This document shows, piece by piece, positions 24,700-36,071 of a stretch of 64,000 nucleotides of DNA (the stretch's first letter is position 1; the number at the start of each line of letters is the position of its first letter). Below the pieces are notes generated by a model. It did not search any database. It saw nothing but the letters and a program-made list of their open reading frames with translations, and was not told where the DNA came from. A program made the translations under genes and the position numbers. The stretch covers positions 3,865,001 through 3,929,000 of the forward strand of contig OX439008.1 of NCBI GenBank assembly GCA_949316495.1. The letters run 5' to 3'. The stretch is from Amphiduros pacificus. Its lineage: Eukaryota > Annelida > Polychaeta > Phyllodocida > Hesionidae.

Positions 24700-25010
24700 T
24701 ATAATTGCAATTGAGTGAAAGCTGTGAATAGGAGGGAGCAGTTATACGGGGTTTTCACACCCTGGCAACCCCAATTGGCATTGAAAACAAAGACATGTCA
24801 GCCATTGAAATAGTAGTAGACCAACAGTCTAATTGAACCCCGATCTGAAGATTTCATCTTTAAAGTCATTATCTGTTCTACCATGGAGTAATCTTTCCTT
24901 TCTCTATGGTTCTACATACGTGTGCAAATTACTAATTCAATTTTATTTGTTCTGATATGCATAGCACTAGAACCCCATATATGAAGATTTCTGTTGATCA
25001 TAAAAAATGT
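24700..25010 (+). repeat. Sub-terminal repeat family copy
   Basis: Inverse counterpart of 23041-23330 (ctcctatt, ggcaaccccaattggc, gatttcatctttaaagtcat). It lies inside the nested TTAA-flanked element while its counterpart lies outside, so the two are independent copies. Confidence 0.75.
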
Positions 25011-26188
25011 CCGGATTTGGTTGCCGGTCACTGTAGAGCTAACTATGACAATCATAGGATAGGCTGATAATTATGAAACTGTCTTGTAAACGCACAACAA
25101 ATGAAACATTGTATTTTTTGTCAAAGAATAAATGATATGATTCGTATAAATCAATTGTTATGAAAATTGCACCCAGTGACCTTGCCAATGTGACAATACG
25201 CACGTGCGGAAGAAGCATTTTGTTACAAAAACACACAAATGGTAGACTATGCAGTCCAATCTATATATAGATATGGACATGTTATTACTGTCTACACAAA
25301 TGGGCACTGCTCTGTCAGTTCCTGGCCGATTTACATCATTGACAACTCAAATTTGAGCTACTGAGCTCTTCTCTTTAAATATTTATGTTAGATGGTCGAT
25401 ATATTAATTTTCATCTTTTGGCATTGTCGATATATTAATTTTCATCTTTTGGCATTTGGCTTTGGTCAGTGCGCGAAGGCTAAGATTGTATGCGCAAAGG
25501 TGTGAATTTGACTTGTAAAGCTGCCAAGAATATAACATACGACCATCGCTTCATTTCGTGTTGCTTGTGGGTATACACATATAATTTACTGGCCGTATTT
25601 TGTTGGATAATATAATAACTGACAAAGCCCAAAATGCGCGAAATTGACGGTTGTTAACCCTATATCAACTGATAAACTGGAAAGCATCTATTTTGGAACA
25701 GTTTTTGTCTCTACCGAGGAAGTAGTACAAATCTAATGTAATAAGGTGGTGACACCAAGCGGCCAATCAATGCGGCGGAGGAGCAGTTTTTTCCTCCGTG
25801 GAAATGAACTGCATACAAATGTACTGAAGTGAGGTGGTGACACCAAGCGGCCAATTGATGCAACTTTCCTCGGCCGAGCAGAAATTTTCTCCTCCGTGAC
25901 AGCCCACGGAGCACGGAGGAAGACTCGCCGAGCACGGAGGTCTACGGTTAACTGGTTCTCGGTCTGGGTCTGAACGCGTCATGTCTCAGCATGTGGTCGT
26001 CTGACTTTTGTTTTTGTGCGATCATCGCAATCGTGCCAATTCCCGAACAGTCTTGTTAAAGATCGTGTAAGTGTGACTGGGGCTTTATCTGCTCCGATGA
26101 CTTTTAGTTGTGGAACCCCGACTTGCGCGAGCAGAGCTCTGGAGGCTACGTCGGGTTGTGAGGTGTCCCCTATCACTCGTGAAGAGAC

Positions 26189-26213
26189 AGGTCGCGACAC
26201 AGTGTCGCGACCT
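26189..26213. repeat. Perfect 12-bp-arm palindrome
   Basis: aggtcgcgacac, one central base, then its exact complement. It contains two TCGCGA sites in otherwise AT-rich DNA and lies 105 bp outside the right end of the TTA-flanked element. Confidence 0.9.
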
Positions 26214-26347
26214 CAGTGTGAACAGCCAACACACTCTACACTTATTATTAAGACATTTCAAAAGTCTTACACATCTAATCTTGCTTCCTGGCGAGTTTCA
26301 TGTCTAAATTAATTCATTTGCAGAAGTTATTTAGGGTTACACTTCAG

Positions 26348-26730
26348 AGGCAGTGAATTCCTCCCCCTTATGAGCCGTCGTAGGTGTTTGGAGTGTGCGT
26401 CCTAACACCTACCGGTTGGCTGTATCGTAAGTAGGTCAAGGAAAGACCCCAAGTTGGTTGCAATGTAAACCAGTATTCTGTCAGAAGTTTAGTTGTATCG
26501 AGCTTCCATAATCTTATACCAAGACACAAATAAATCAGGTGACTAGTTTTAAGTATCAGGAAATCAACTTTTTAATTTGTCACCTCATATCTGTCACGAG
26601 AATGTCACGCTAGGTGTGTGGTTTGGAATCTCTTCATGCGTGAATGGGGTGACACTGAAACGGTCATATTGCTCCGACCAGCCCAGCCAGAAGAGAATAA
26701 GGAGGACCAAATGCCGTTTCTCTTAAACTA
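26348..26730 (+). repeat. Left copy of a long inverted repeat pair
   Basis: It aligns to the reverse complement of 42618-43195: tagaattcc-type outer end (aggcagtgaattcc), gtaggtgtttggagtgtg, and a highly similar inner part from about 26500 (agacacaaataaatcaggtg, tcacgagaatgtcac, aaatgccgtttctcttaaac). The copies diverge abruptly after ctcttaaacta. The right copy has about 190 extra bases in its middle. Confidence 0.85.
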
Positions 26731-27507
26731 GATGACTTTGGACGTTGTTGTTATTGAAAGTGAACTTCCGGTTGCAGTTCTGGGTGCGTGCGCCTGCAGC
26801 GCAGTGCTTTCTTTCCACTTTGTGAGCGATATAGAAATATTAACATGCAAACCCACCTAAATGTTACTCTTTTGAACTAAAAATTTACAGAAGTTTAGGA
26901 AATGCCTATATCTTTATATATGAAAAGAATGGTGAACTGACAATGTGCAGGTGGACGTGGGTTGTATTCCCGGTTGCATGACCATGACTCGGCTTCGAAT
27001 CATACTTGGTTGGGTCTCGCCGCCATCAATGTCAAAAGTGTGTAGGGACCATTCATTTATAATACATGCAACTTTTGAAAAACTTGCAGAACACCTTTGG
27101 TTTAAAAAGGAAATGATAAATTCTGATTACAACTATTACAGAATAGTTTATCAAATGCTCTTTTATATGTTCCAATATCACTTGAGCAGTAATGCAAAAT
27201 TAGTTTCTTACATAAATCATTGTATTCTCCCTGCTGTTCAATCTGAGACTATGGATAGCCAGTCCTACCAAGACTATGGATAGCCAGTCACACCAAAACC
27301 ACTAACCTGGAAATGAACTGACAAATCATTATTTTCAGTTTTCCTTTCAATTTATTAAGCATTTAAACTTATAAGCAAATTTCATTTTTTTTCTAACAAC
27401 CTAAGGCGAGTCTTTGAATAAGCAGTCTCTCTTTTTTCCAAGGGCAAATCCAATAATATTGAGCTGAAAACTCAAACACTTGTTGGCAACTAGATAATCA
27501 CGTCTTA
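26731..27507. other. No gene seen
   Basis: It contains a short open frame (26945-27283, about 112 codons) with no recognised motif and no supporting splice or repeat context. I do not call it a gene. Confidence 0.5.
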
Positions 27508-28632
27508 GGGACGGACCATTATTCATTCAGGGGGGTGAAGGAAAAAAATTGCCATTCTCATTTTTTTTCTCAGTCGTTTGGGCCACCAATTATATTTTCC
27601 TTGGGTCCAAACATACTAAATTTCATACTAATATCGGTATAAATGGATGTATAATTTATTTTAAAAATGAAACAATGCATTATTTACACTAATTCACAGT
27701 TAATACAACTATTTCAAGTAGTCATTTATTGAAGTAAACTTCATCTACCTATAAAGTCCTGGGTGCCAAGAAGTTTTGTCCTATTTGTTATGAGTGTGGT
27801 CACATTAGATATGGGCACTGCACAGCCACGCGAGTGATGACCATACATGTTACCAGACATCAGGCAGTCTAAATGTACCAAAGGTTGACAATTGATTTTG
27901 AAAAAAAATCCATCGCCTAAGTGGAATACATGGAATAATGTGACCAGTAGGTCAGTATTCCAGTGCCTTTAAGATATAGCAAATTTTAGTAAAATGTCAA
28001 AGATTTTGGTTACACTACGTGTATAAGATTTGGTTACAATTTAGAGCCTATGACCATGTCAAGGTCAAAGCTGAGGTCATCCTATTTAGGCCTTCATGGG
28101 ATGCATGTGTAGTAAAAATGTCAAGCCTGTATCTTAGATCACTGATAAGATAGCAAAATGTCAACATTTTTCTGACAGAGCCACAGACCCATGCACACAC
28201 AAACAGAGCCCCATACAATGACCCCATACACCGCTCAGGCATCGGGAGCTTAAAATTATCAATAAATTGTCATGATTGTTAATAAATTAACTTCAAAGCA
28301 TTTTCTCTGCCTGGTTCTCATAAAGGATTCAGACTGGGGTTTGGCTTAAAAACTGGCCATTTCAAACATTAATCAGACATATGATTTGTTTAAAACCTGC
28401 ATTCAACCATCTAAAATAATAATATAACTGTTGAATTTGTGTTATTAAGCAAATGTCATTGTTCAGATATCATAATCAATGTTAAGTTGAGAAATCCAGA
28501 CTATGAAAGTCTTATGTTTTGCCCAATAATAAATGTTAAGCAAAGTAATCAAGCTGAACGTAAAAGATAAAAAGATATTTGCAAAAGATTGTAACTAACA
28601 ACAATTTAAAATTTATTGTTGCTCTCAGATTG

Positions 28633-28663
<31 letters not shown>

Positions 28664-29300
28664 TCACTTTCAACATTATTTCAGTCATTTCGTGATGAGA
28701 CCTACTTGTAGCAGATATAGTGCTGCCTCACTGAATTGTCATGTCGCAGGTCCTTGACATGACAACCCACCCGGTCACAGATTTACAAGGACAACGGGTT
28801 AACCCTTTAGGTACGGGCCTCAGCTCATGTGGGAAATTGTATCATGAGTTCAATCTCGGCACGGCCGGGGTTCGAACCCACGACCTTTGGATCACCACAG
28901 AGGAACTGGTGCTAATAAGCTGGCGCTCTAACCAACTGCGCCACGGCCCGTGGCCTCTCTCAGATTGTATGTCACCCTAAAATTTATGTTGTTTTTATTT
29001 GTTGCTGATGGCACAAAATTAGTACAAGAAACATATTTTGGATAGATTGTAGCTATTGTATTGCCGAGCGAAAAAATGTTTTTCAGGTTTCTTTTCCCTT
29101 CTAAAATTGACTTATACAAGGTTGAAACTCCATTTTTTTTCCTAAAAAATTTGACCTTTCGAACAATTTGTTTTTGCAGATGTGCGAGTCTCCATTTATT
29201 TTTTAGTAAATTTTGGCATTCTTAATATTTTTTCTCCATCAAGTGGTCTCACCAACATTTTTTTTCAACTTAGCCCCCTCAATGAATAATGGTCCGCCCC
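27508..29300. mobile_element. TTA-flanked DNA transposon remnant carrying a SINE
   Basis: The termini ggg(a/g)cggaccattattcatt are inverted and flanked by TTA at 27505-27507 and 29301-29303. The inner flanks are C/G-runs then T-rich on both sides. A TTA duplication and G-starting termini fit PIF/Harbinger. No coding frame survives. The SINE at 28633-28956 was inserted into it. Confidence 0.7.
28633..28956 (-). mobile_element. Complete tRNA-derived SINE with 12-bp TSD
   Basis: Read on the minus strand: a tRNA-like head from 28956 with an A box (tggcgcagttgg, 28924-28944 region) and a B box (ggttcgaaccc, 28869-28879), a roughly 200-bp body, and a 28-nt A tail (plus-strand T run 28633-28660). 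CTCTCAGATTGT lies at 28622-28633 (its last base merging with the T run) and at 28957-28968. The anticodon arm is too long and irregular for a functional tRNA. Confidence 0.88.
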
Positions 29301-30370
29301 TTAGTGAAGTAATTTTCAAGATGTGAATTTCTTGTACAGTTTTACTCTGCATGGAGAGGTAGAGTCTACCTCTGCCACAATAGGCATGACATCGTCTCAA
29401 CCTATTCCGCAAGGTCGCCGGCGGCTCAGGGGATCCGTCCGCCATCCCCAATACAGATTCCCCGACTCGGGATGTTTTGTTATAGGAGCAGACAACATTT
29501 TAGATTTGGGTCATGGGGACCTTGAAACACAGACAGGTGGGACCCCTGTTGGCAAAGACTGCAACCTTTTGTGGGAATCTCTAATTCTCTCTGAGTGCAA
29601 TCATAAATACACCAGGTGGCAGCTATTATCACTTGACTATGTACGATTATTTGCATATTGAAGCTGAGAGCAATAATAAATTGCTCTCAGATTGAAGTGA
29701 TAAAAATAAAAATATTTTTAAAGGGATTAAGCAGTGATTTTTAAAAAATATGTCTAAATATTATAAATTAACAACAAAGATATTTGCCTTTCATATCTAT
29801 ATATTGTTTTGGTTGATGCACCAGTAAGTGTCTGTAGAACCTTGGAATACATGTATAATGATACTCCAAGGTAAAACCTATTTAAACAGGAACCTATACC
29901 CAAAGACATTGGCAAAATAGACTAGAAATCCACTAGAAATAGACAAAATAGACCAGAAATCCACCTAATTTAAGTCCCGACTCCAATAGAACTCGTTTTC
30001 CGGCAACAGGTTTTAAAGGAACCATGTTTCCATTAATTCAACATTAGATTTAAGGCTTGTTAGAAAAAATTTCTTTGTCTTTTCTTGATCTCAGCATCGT
30101 TTCGCCATTGTTTACAAGTTTGCACAATCAGGTGAAAGTGGGTCAGTCTAATTATAGGAGTGACAGTCTAATTATAGGAGTGACGATCTGAAGCTCAACA
30201 ACGCAGTGGTGCGTGTGACATCATATGAAGATTCTCCCTTGGTGTTTCCATGACGTCATCACTTGGACTCTTCTAAATGCCATTTCACATAGTCAAGTTT
30301 GATATCGGGTAAAAGAATTCACACGGATTTGTATTTTTAGACATTATGACTGGGAACGATAATAACATCG
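29301..30370. other. No gene seen; contains dispersed repeat copy 3
   Basis: 29717-29895 is a third, diverged copy of the 4872/14473 repeat (aaagggattaagca ... aacctatttaaacagg). The phrase agtctaattataggagtgac is duplicated in tandem near 30146-30185. A CTCF-like core (ccaggtggcagc) lies at 29611-29623. No exon is supported. Confidence 0.55.
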
Positions 30371-30500
30371 CCACCTAACGGCGGTTTGTTACGAGATTTG
30401 GTTGTCATTGTAAGGACGCCATTTTGTTGTACTTTCACGTGTTGTTTTGTCTCACCAATAAATTGATGATAATTGAAGAACTGTGGATCTCTTCTCTGTT
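30371..30500 (+). repeat. 5' LTR
   Basis: 130 bp, with an internal AATAAA (accaataaattg). The LTR does not begin with the common TG; the borders were set from the ATCG duplication and the extent of identity with the other copy. Confidence 0.82.
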
Positions 30501-30733
30501 GACGTGGTGGCAGCGGTACAGCATATCTACGCCTCCAGAAGAATATCAACAAAAGGATATTTTAGAAGCTCTACATACCTCTCCAAGCCCCAAAAGTGGT
30601 CATCAAAACAGAGTGGGAATCACATGTGCATTGTGAATGGTAATGTAACAAACTGTCATTGACAATCTCCACCCCAGTGTTCCACAAGCCCAAATGTGAA
30701 TAAACTGTATAACATACACTGTACACTTCCACC

Positions 30734-32845
30734 ATGGCCACCAACAGAGCACCGAAACAATGGCAGCTTACTAAAAATGAGACAGTTGTGAGCTTCGAGT
30801 CCTGGAAACAGAACTTACTGTACATATTGTCCCTAGATGGGCAGTTCAGACCATATCTGACAGAAGATGCGACCTGGCAAAAAAGGACTGCGGCAACGCC
30901 AAATAGAGGCTTTGCCGATGATCCTCAAGACGCCATGCCCAGGTTGACAGCTGCCGACAAGGTACAGAGACTTGAACTCATGCTAGGCCAGATAGCCAAT
31001 TTCTGTACAGTCATATCAAGGAACTCAATCATCAAAGGGTCCACCTCCCTCAAATATATCTGGCAACTCATCAGGCTTCACTATGGTTTCCAATCCACCG
31101 GGGGCCACTTCCTTGATTTGGCAGGCATTCATCTGCAAACTGATGAACGGCCTGAGGACCTCTACCAACGACTCATGGCCTTCTTTGAGGACAATTTACT
31201 CACCAGGGAATGTGGAGTTACTCACCACGGTGCAGCTATAGAGGCAGATGAGGACCTCACACCCACACTGGAAAATACCATTGTAGTGGTCTGGCTAAAG
31301 CTCATCCACCCTTCCCTACCCAACCTAGTCAAACAGAAATATGGGGCTGAGCTGCGAAACAAGTCTATCGCATCCATCAAGCCGGAAATATCCCAAGCTC
31401 TGCCTTCACTCCTGGACGAAATCCGTGCCACAGAAGATACCCGTGCCATGCGCATTGCATCGTCCCTTCCCCCTGCACGTAAACCCCCCCTAGAGGCAGA
31501 TTTTCTCAAGTTCTGCTGCCTGTGTAAAACCGGAGACCGTCAAGGCTTTAACTCCCATAACCTCAGTGAATGCCGTTTTCTGCCAGAAGCAGACCGGAAA
31601 TACATGACATCGCGTGCACGCCTTATTGGGGAGGTTGACGAAGACTATGGGGATACCGAATATGCTGTGGAAGCTGACTATGGTAACACTGACATTCCCA
31701 ATGCCCTATTGGACACTCCCACAGTCAGGCGAGTGGATGTGATCCAATCACCCTACCTCCACGCCTATTACCATGAACATCCTGTCAAGCTTATCCTGGA
31801 CACTGGAGCTACAACTAACATGATAAGAGCATCATTCGCTCGGTCGATCTCCATGCCCATCAAACCAGCTTCACAAATGGCACGCCAAGCAGACGGCATA
31901 ACGCCTCTGGAGGTGGTGGGTGAGATACACTGCAATCTCACCAGGGGGCGCCACACATTCAAACTAGATGCCCTCGTCGTCTCACAGTTGGATGTGGACA
32001 TCCTGGCAGGCAACACCTTCTTGGTGGCCAATGATGTTGCCACCAGGCCAGCCAAACAGCAGATTGTCTTGAGCGGGACGGACATAGTCCAATATGGACC
32101 GGAACCCACAGGCGAGGCCACAATAAGGTATGCCCAAGCACATGTTCTGCGACCCAGTTCCAATGAAGGTCTTCTGCCTGGAGAATACCTGGAGCTGAAA
32201 ACTCCGGGAAGTGACGCGGAATGGGCACTTGAGCCCAGATGGGACACAGCATACAATAGGGCACACCCAGAGACTGTATGGCCCGACGCCCAGGAGATCA
32301 GATCGGTAGACGGTTATGTTCGCATAGTGAATAACACAGCAGAGCCTATCCCCATTAACAAACATGAGCATGTCTGCCAAGTGCGACCGGTTTACAGTGT
32401 ACCCAGTTCTCCTGTGACGTCACACAATGATGACAAGTTTACCCGTCCGCCGGCTACTTCACCCAGTGGCCCATTCTCAAAACTGGTCAGTGTGGATCCT
32501 GACAACTGTTTGGACAGCACCATGAGGGAGAGGTTCATCAAACTACATCAGCAGTATGACAAAGTGTTTGACCCAACCATCTCAAAGTACAATGGGGCCA
32601 GTGGTAAATTAGAAGCCACAGTCAATATGGGACCCACACAGCCACCACAGAGGAAAGGGCGTTTACCTCACTATAAACGAGATCAATTGTTACTACTACA
32701 AGATAAGTTTGATGAACTAGAAGCAGCAGGAGTATTTGCCAGGCCTGAGGACGTCGGCATTGTATGCGAGTCATCGGCTGGTCACATCATTCGGGGAAGT
32801 GGGCCAGTATTCGAAACCCCAGCCCTCCCTTATGCCCAGCGTTGA
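30734..32845 (+). CDS. gag-protease part of the LTR retrotransposon
   Basis: Fossil element part. The N-terminal portion is gag-like without a recognised capsid signature. A Cys-containing segment follows near the middle (CCLCKTG), then a retropepsin-type aspartic protease with LDTGATTNM. The beginning of the polymerase region follows. Confidence 0.8.
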   Translation: MATNRAPKQWQLTKNETVVSFESWKQNLLYILSLDGQFRPYLTEDATWQKRTAATPNRGFADDPQDAMPRLTAADKVQRLELMLGQIANFCTVISRNSIIKGSTSLKYIWQLIRLHYGFQSTGGHFLDLAGIHLQTDERPEDLYQRLMAFFEDNLLTRECGVTHHGAAIEADEDLTPTLENTIVVVWLKLIHPSLPNLVKQKYGAELRNKSIASIKPEISQALPSLLDEIRATEDTRAMRIASSLPPARKPPLEADFLKFCCLCKTGDRQGFNSHNLSECRFLPEADRKYMTSRARLIGEVDEDYGDTEYAVEADYGNTDIPNALLDTPTVRRVDVIQSPYLHAYYHEHPVKLILDTGATTNMIRASFARSISMPIKPASQMARQADGITPLEVVGEIHCNLTRGRHTFKLDALVVSQLDVDILAGNTFLVANDVATRPAKQQIVLSGTDIVQYGPEPTGEATIRYAQAHVLRPSSNEGLLPGEYLELKTPGSDAEWALEPRWDTAYNRAHPETVWPDAQEIRSVDGYVRIVNNTAEPIPINKHEHVCQVRPVYSVPSSPVTSHNDDKFTRPPATSPSGPFSKLVSVDPDNCLDSTMRERFIKLHQQYDKVFDPTISKYNGASGKLEATVNMGPTQPPQRKGRLPHYKRDQLLLLQDKFDELEAAGVFARPEDVGIVCESSAGHIIRGSGPVFETPALPYAQR

Positions 32846-35723
32846 CCAAATACTAAGGCATATTGCCCGGTGGAAATACCTGATAATCACTGATCTGAAA
32901 TCCTCGTTCTATCAGATTCCCCTGGCCAAAAGCTCTATGAAATACTGTGGCGTGGCCACGCCCTTCAAAGGCATCCGAGTATACACCAGGTCCGCCATGG
33001 GGATGCCAGGGTCGGAGACAATCCTAGAGGAGCTAATGTGCAGAGTCCTGGGCGACCTCCTCTATGAGGGCAAGTGTGCGAAGATCGCTGATGACTTATA
33101 CACGGGTGGGGACACACTTGATGAGCTCTTTGGGAACTGGCAACAAGTCCTGCAAGCAATGGCTACCAACAACCTGGGCCTGAGCGCCATCAAAACCATC
33201 ATCTGTCCCCGGTCAGCAGTAGTGCTTGGTTGGGTCTGGTCCGCAGGAACCCTGGGTCCCAGCAAACACAAGATCTCTGCACTTGCAGCTGTGCAGCCCC
33301 CCGCTACAGTGCATGGTCTTCGATCTTTCATCGGAGCATATAAGGTGCTAGGCCGGGTGATCAAAGGCTCAGCCACATACATGGATCCGCTAGATCAGGC
33401 TGCTGCAGGCAAGGCTTCCAAGGAGAAGGTAGAGTGGTCTGAAGAACTCCTGTGTGCATTCAAGAAAGCCCAAGCCAGTCTATCAGATGCCAAGGTCATT
33501 GCCATACCAAGACCTGATGATCAGCTATGGATCGTCACTGATGGGTCAGTGAAGGAGAGAGGGCTTGGTGCTACACTGTATGTCATCCGCAAGGACAAAC
33601 CTGTTCTGGCAGGATTCTTCAGTGCCAAAGTTAAAAAGCATCAGTCCACATGGCTACCCTGTGAAGTGGAGGCACTATCTATTGCCACCGCTATCAAGCA
33701 CTTCTCTCCATTCATCATCCAGTCTTCACACAAAACACAGGTGTTGACTGACAGCCGTCCCTGCGTTCAGGCACATGCCAAGCTGCTCAGAGGGGAGTAT
33801 TCATCGAGCTCCAGAGTGACCACCTTTCTCTCTGTCACCAGCCGATATCACGTCCACATCAGGCACATCGCTGGAGTAGCAAACCTCCCCTCGGACTTCT
33901 CCAGTCGCAACCCACCAGACTGCCCGGAGAGGAGTTGCCAGATATGCAAATTTGTGGAGGAGATCACAGAGTCAGTCATCAGGGAGCTGACAGTCCAGGA
34001 TGTCATGGAGGGATCTGACAAAATGCCATTTACCAGTAGGGTGGCCTGGCAAGCTACTCAACAAGAGTGCACTGATCTCAGACGCACCCACGCCCACCTT
34101 ACCCAGGGCACTCGTCCATCGAAGAAGCTAACCAAGATTGGAGATGTCAAACGGTACCTCCATGATGTCCGCATCACCTCTGATGGTGTCTTAGTGGTAA
34201 ATTCAGAAGATCCCTTCCAACCTGTCCGTGAGAGAATAGTGGTGCCAAGAGCAGTTCTGGATGGACTGCTCACAGCTTTACACTTGAGATTTAACCACCC
34301 ATCCAAAAACCAGATGAAACACCTCTTTAGCAGGTATTTTTACGCACTGGACCTGGACAAATCAATAAATGACCTAGCAGAGTCATGCCATCATTGCCTG
34401 GCACTCAAATCCGTGCCCAAACAGCTGTGCCCGCAATCCACCTCTCCCATACCAGACAGGATTGGTGTCACCTTCAGCCTGGATGTTATGCGCAGATATA
34501 AACAATTTATCCTGCTTTTGAGAGAGAAAGTGTCTGCCTACACTCTGACATCAATCATTGACAATGAGCGTCATGAGACACTCCGTGATGCAATAATCAT
34601 ACTGCTGGCCAGTGTGAAACCCATGTGTGACGGTGGTGTTCATGTCAGAGTTGACCCAGCCCCAGGACTAACAGCTCTGCAGAACGATCCTCTCCTGGTG
34701 CACCACAACATTACTCTAGAAGTGGGACATGCCAAGAACATCAACAAAAATCCCATAGCTGAACATGCCATCCAGGAGCTAGGCATGGAGTGTCTGCACC
34801 TGTCCCCAGAAGGAGGGCCCATCTCTAAAGTCACCTTGGCTCTTGCCACTGCCAACTTGAACTCAAGGATCAGGTCACATGGCCTATCCGCCACAGAAGT
34901 ATGGACCCAGCGAGACCAAGTCTCTGGTGAACAGTTGCCCTTGGACGATCAACAGCTGATCAAACAACAGCATTTCAAAAGGATACATAATCACGGCCCT
35001 AGCTCAAAGTCCAAGGCACAAAACAAGTCAGCTATAGCAACCCCGGAAATACGTGTTGGTGACTTAGTGTACCTCTATGGCGACAAGGACAAAACTAAGG
35101 CCAGAGAGAAATATATTGTGACATCTATAGAGGACAACAAATGTCAAGTGAGGAAATTCTCCAAGTCACAATACAGGTCCAAAACCTATGACATCAGTAT
35201 CACAGACTGTTACCCAATCAAGACGACAGTTCTGGTACAGTCACCTCTTGACCATATCAGAGGGTTAGACTACCAGGAACAGACAGACTGTGAACATGAG
35301 GAGGGACCCAAGCTTATCACCCCCCATCAGGATACTTTAGGGGTCCCACTACCTATACAGGTTCCTGACCCTGTTCCAGACCCACAGGAAGTTCTTCCGG
35401 TTCCACCCTCTGTGGAGCCTCCAGAACCTGCAGCACCACCGGCACCACCGGCCCCACCGCTACCGCCAGAAATAGTGGTGCCTATAGGCCAGCAGGATAC
35501 CAGTCTACCTGTGGGTACTCCATCACCAAACCTCACACAGGAGAGAAACCTTGATGACTCAATACCATTAGAGACTGATGATCATTCACCAGATATTGAG
35601 TACACAGACTTAGATGAAACTTTCCCATATGAGGGGACTATACCCCAATCACCACCAGGACGCCCACAGCGCACACGCAAGAAACCAGCTTGGCAAACCT
35701 CTGGTACTTGGTGTATGGAGTGA
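32736..35723 (+). CDS. pol part (RT, RNase H, integrase) of the LTR retrotransposon
   Basis: Fossil element part. The reverse transcriptase has TDLKSSFYQI and an IADDL box. RNase H-like sequence begins at WIVTDGS. The integrase zinc region is HLRFNHPS ... CHHC. The C-terminus is a Pro-rich tail (VPDPVPDP, PPAPPAPPLPP) that ends close to the 3' LTR. Confidence 0.82.
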   Translation: MPGLRTSALYASHRLVTSFGEVGQYSKPQPSLMPSVDQILRHIARWKYLIITDLKSSFYQIPLAKSSMKYCGVATPFKGIRVYTRSAMGMPGSETILEELMCRVLGDLLYEGKCAKIADDLYTGGDTLDELFGNWQQVLQAMATNNLGLSAIKTIICPRSAVVLGWVWSAGTLGPSKHKISALAAVQPPATVHGLRSFIGAYKVLGRVIKGSATYMDPLDQAAAGKASKEKVEWSEELLCAFKKAQASLSDAKVIAIPRPDDQLWIVTDGSVKERGLGATLYVIRKDKPVLAGFFSAKVKKHQSTWLPCEVEALSIATAIKHFSPFIIQSSHKTQVLTDSRPCVQAHAKLLRGEYSSSSRVTTFLSVTSRYHVHIRHIAGVANLPSDFSSRNPPDCPERSCQICKFVEEITESVIRELTVQDVMEGSDKMPFTSRVAWQATQQECTDLRRTHAHLTQGTRPSKKLTKIGDVKRYLHDVRITSDGVLVVNSEDPFQPVRERIVVPRAVLDGLLTALHLRFNHPSKNQMKHLFSRYFYALDLDKSINDLAESCHHCLALKSVPKQLCPQSTSPIPDRIGVTFSLDVMRRYKQFILLLREKVSAYTLTSIIDNERHETLRDAIIILLASVKPMCDGGVHVRVDPAPGLTALQNDPLLVHHNITLEVGHAKNINKNPIAEHAIQELGMECLHLSPEGGPISKVTLALATANLNSRIRSHGLSATEVWTQRDQVSGEQLPLDDQQLIKQQHFKRIHNHGPSSKSKAQNKSAIATPEIRVGDLVYLYGDKDKTKAREKYIVTSIEDNKCQVRKFSKSQYRSKTYDISITDCYPIKTTVLVQSPLDHIRGLDYQEQTDCEHEEGPKLITPHQDTLGVPLPIQVPDPVPDPQEVLPVPPSVEPPEPAAPPAPPAPPLPPEIVVPIGQQDTSLPVGTPSPNLTQERNLDDSIPLETDDHSPDIEYTDLDETFPYEGTIPQSPPGRPQRTRKKPAWQTSGTWCME

Positions 35724-36071
35724 TAAATGTGCACATATATCATTATACAGGCCATAATAATGCCTTATAGAGTGCGAGCCAAGCGCCGCTCATAATAACC
35801 ATGGAGCTGTATCAATAGCTATCTTTGTGTCTTACTAAATGTGTATTATGCTGAACCAGCAGAGACTATACCTTTGAATATGTATAATCATGATAATATT
35901 TCGCCAGCAAAGACGTTAATTTAATATGTGTATAACAGTTAACAAACAAAGACTTTAAAGACATTAGTAATCTGTTTGCTCTTAGTTTATTAGTTTAGTA
36001 CATAGTGTGTACTTATTCTGTTAATATGTCATATCCTCTCAGGACGGGGAGGAAAGGAGAGAGGGGTCACG

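Larger units (their letters stand above)
24136..25947. mobile_element. TTAA-flanked (piggyBac/Kolobok-type) non-autonomous element nested in the previous one
   Basis: TTAA at 24132-24135 and 25948-25951 flanks an inverted repeat of about 55 bp (c(t/c)g(c/t)agacctc(g/c)gtgct, then cggcgagtct). The sub-terminal part is rich in palindromic ctcggccgag and ctccgtg blocks and is far more GC-rich than its surroundings. No coding frame is convincing. An exact TTAA duplication is characteristic of piggyBac and Kolobok elements; which of the two is open. Confidence 0.7.
23586..26084. mobile_element. PIF/Harbinger-like non-autonomous element, TTA TSD
   Basis: The ends are inverted repeats agccccagtcacacttacac (left) and its complement (right, 26061-26084), followed by shared gatct. 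TTA flanks both sides (23583-23585 and 26085-26087), the 3-bp TWA duplication typical of PIF/Harbinger. No transposase frame is present. It contains the TTAA-flanked element at 24136-25947. Confidence 0.72.

Noticed and set aside
23041-25010. One element bounded by the inverted arms at 23.0-23.3 and 24.7-25.0 kb
   Set aside because: The right arm lies inside two nested elements with their own target duplications and the left arm lies outside, so they cannot be ends of one insertion.
28867-28945. A functional tRNA gene on the minus strand
   Set aside because: A and B boxes are present but the region between them is too long and irregular, and a body, A tail and 12-bp duplication show it is a SINE.
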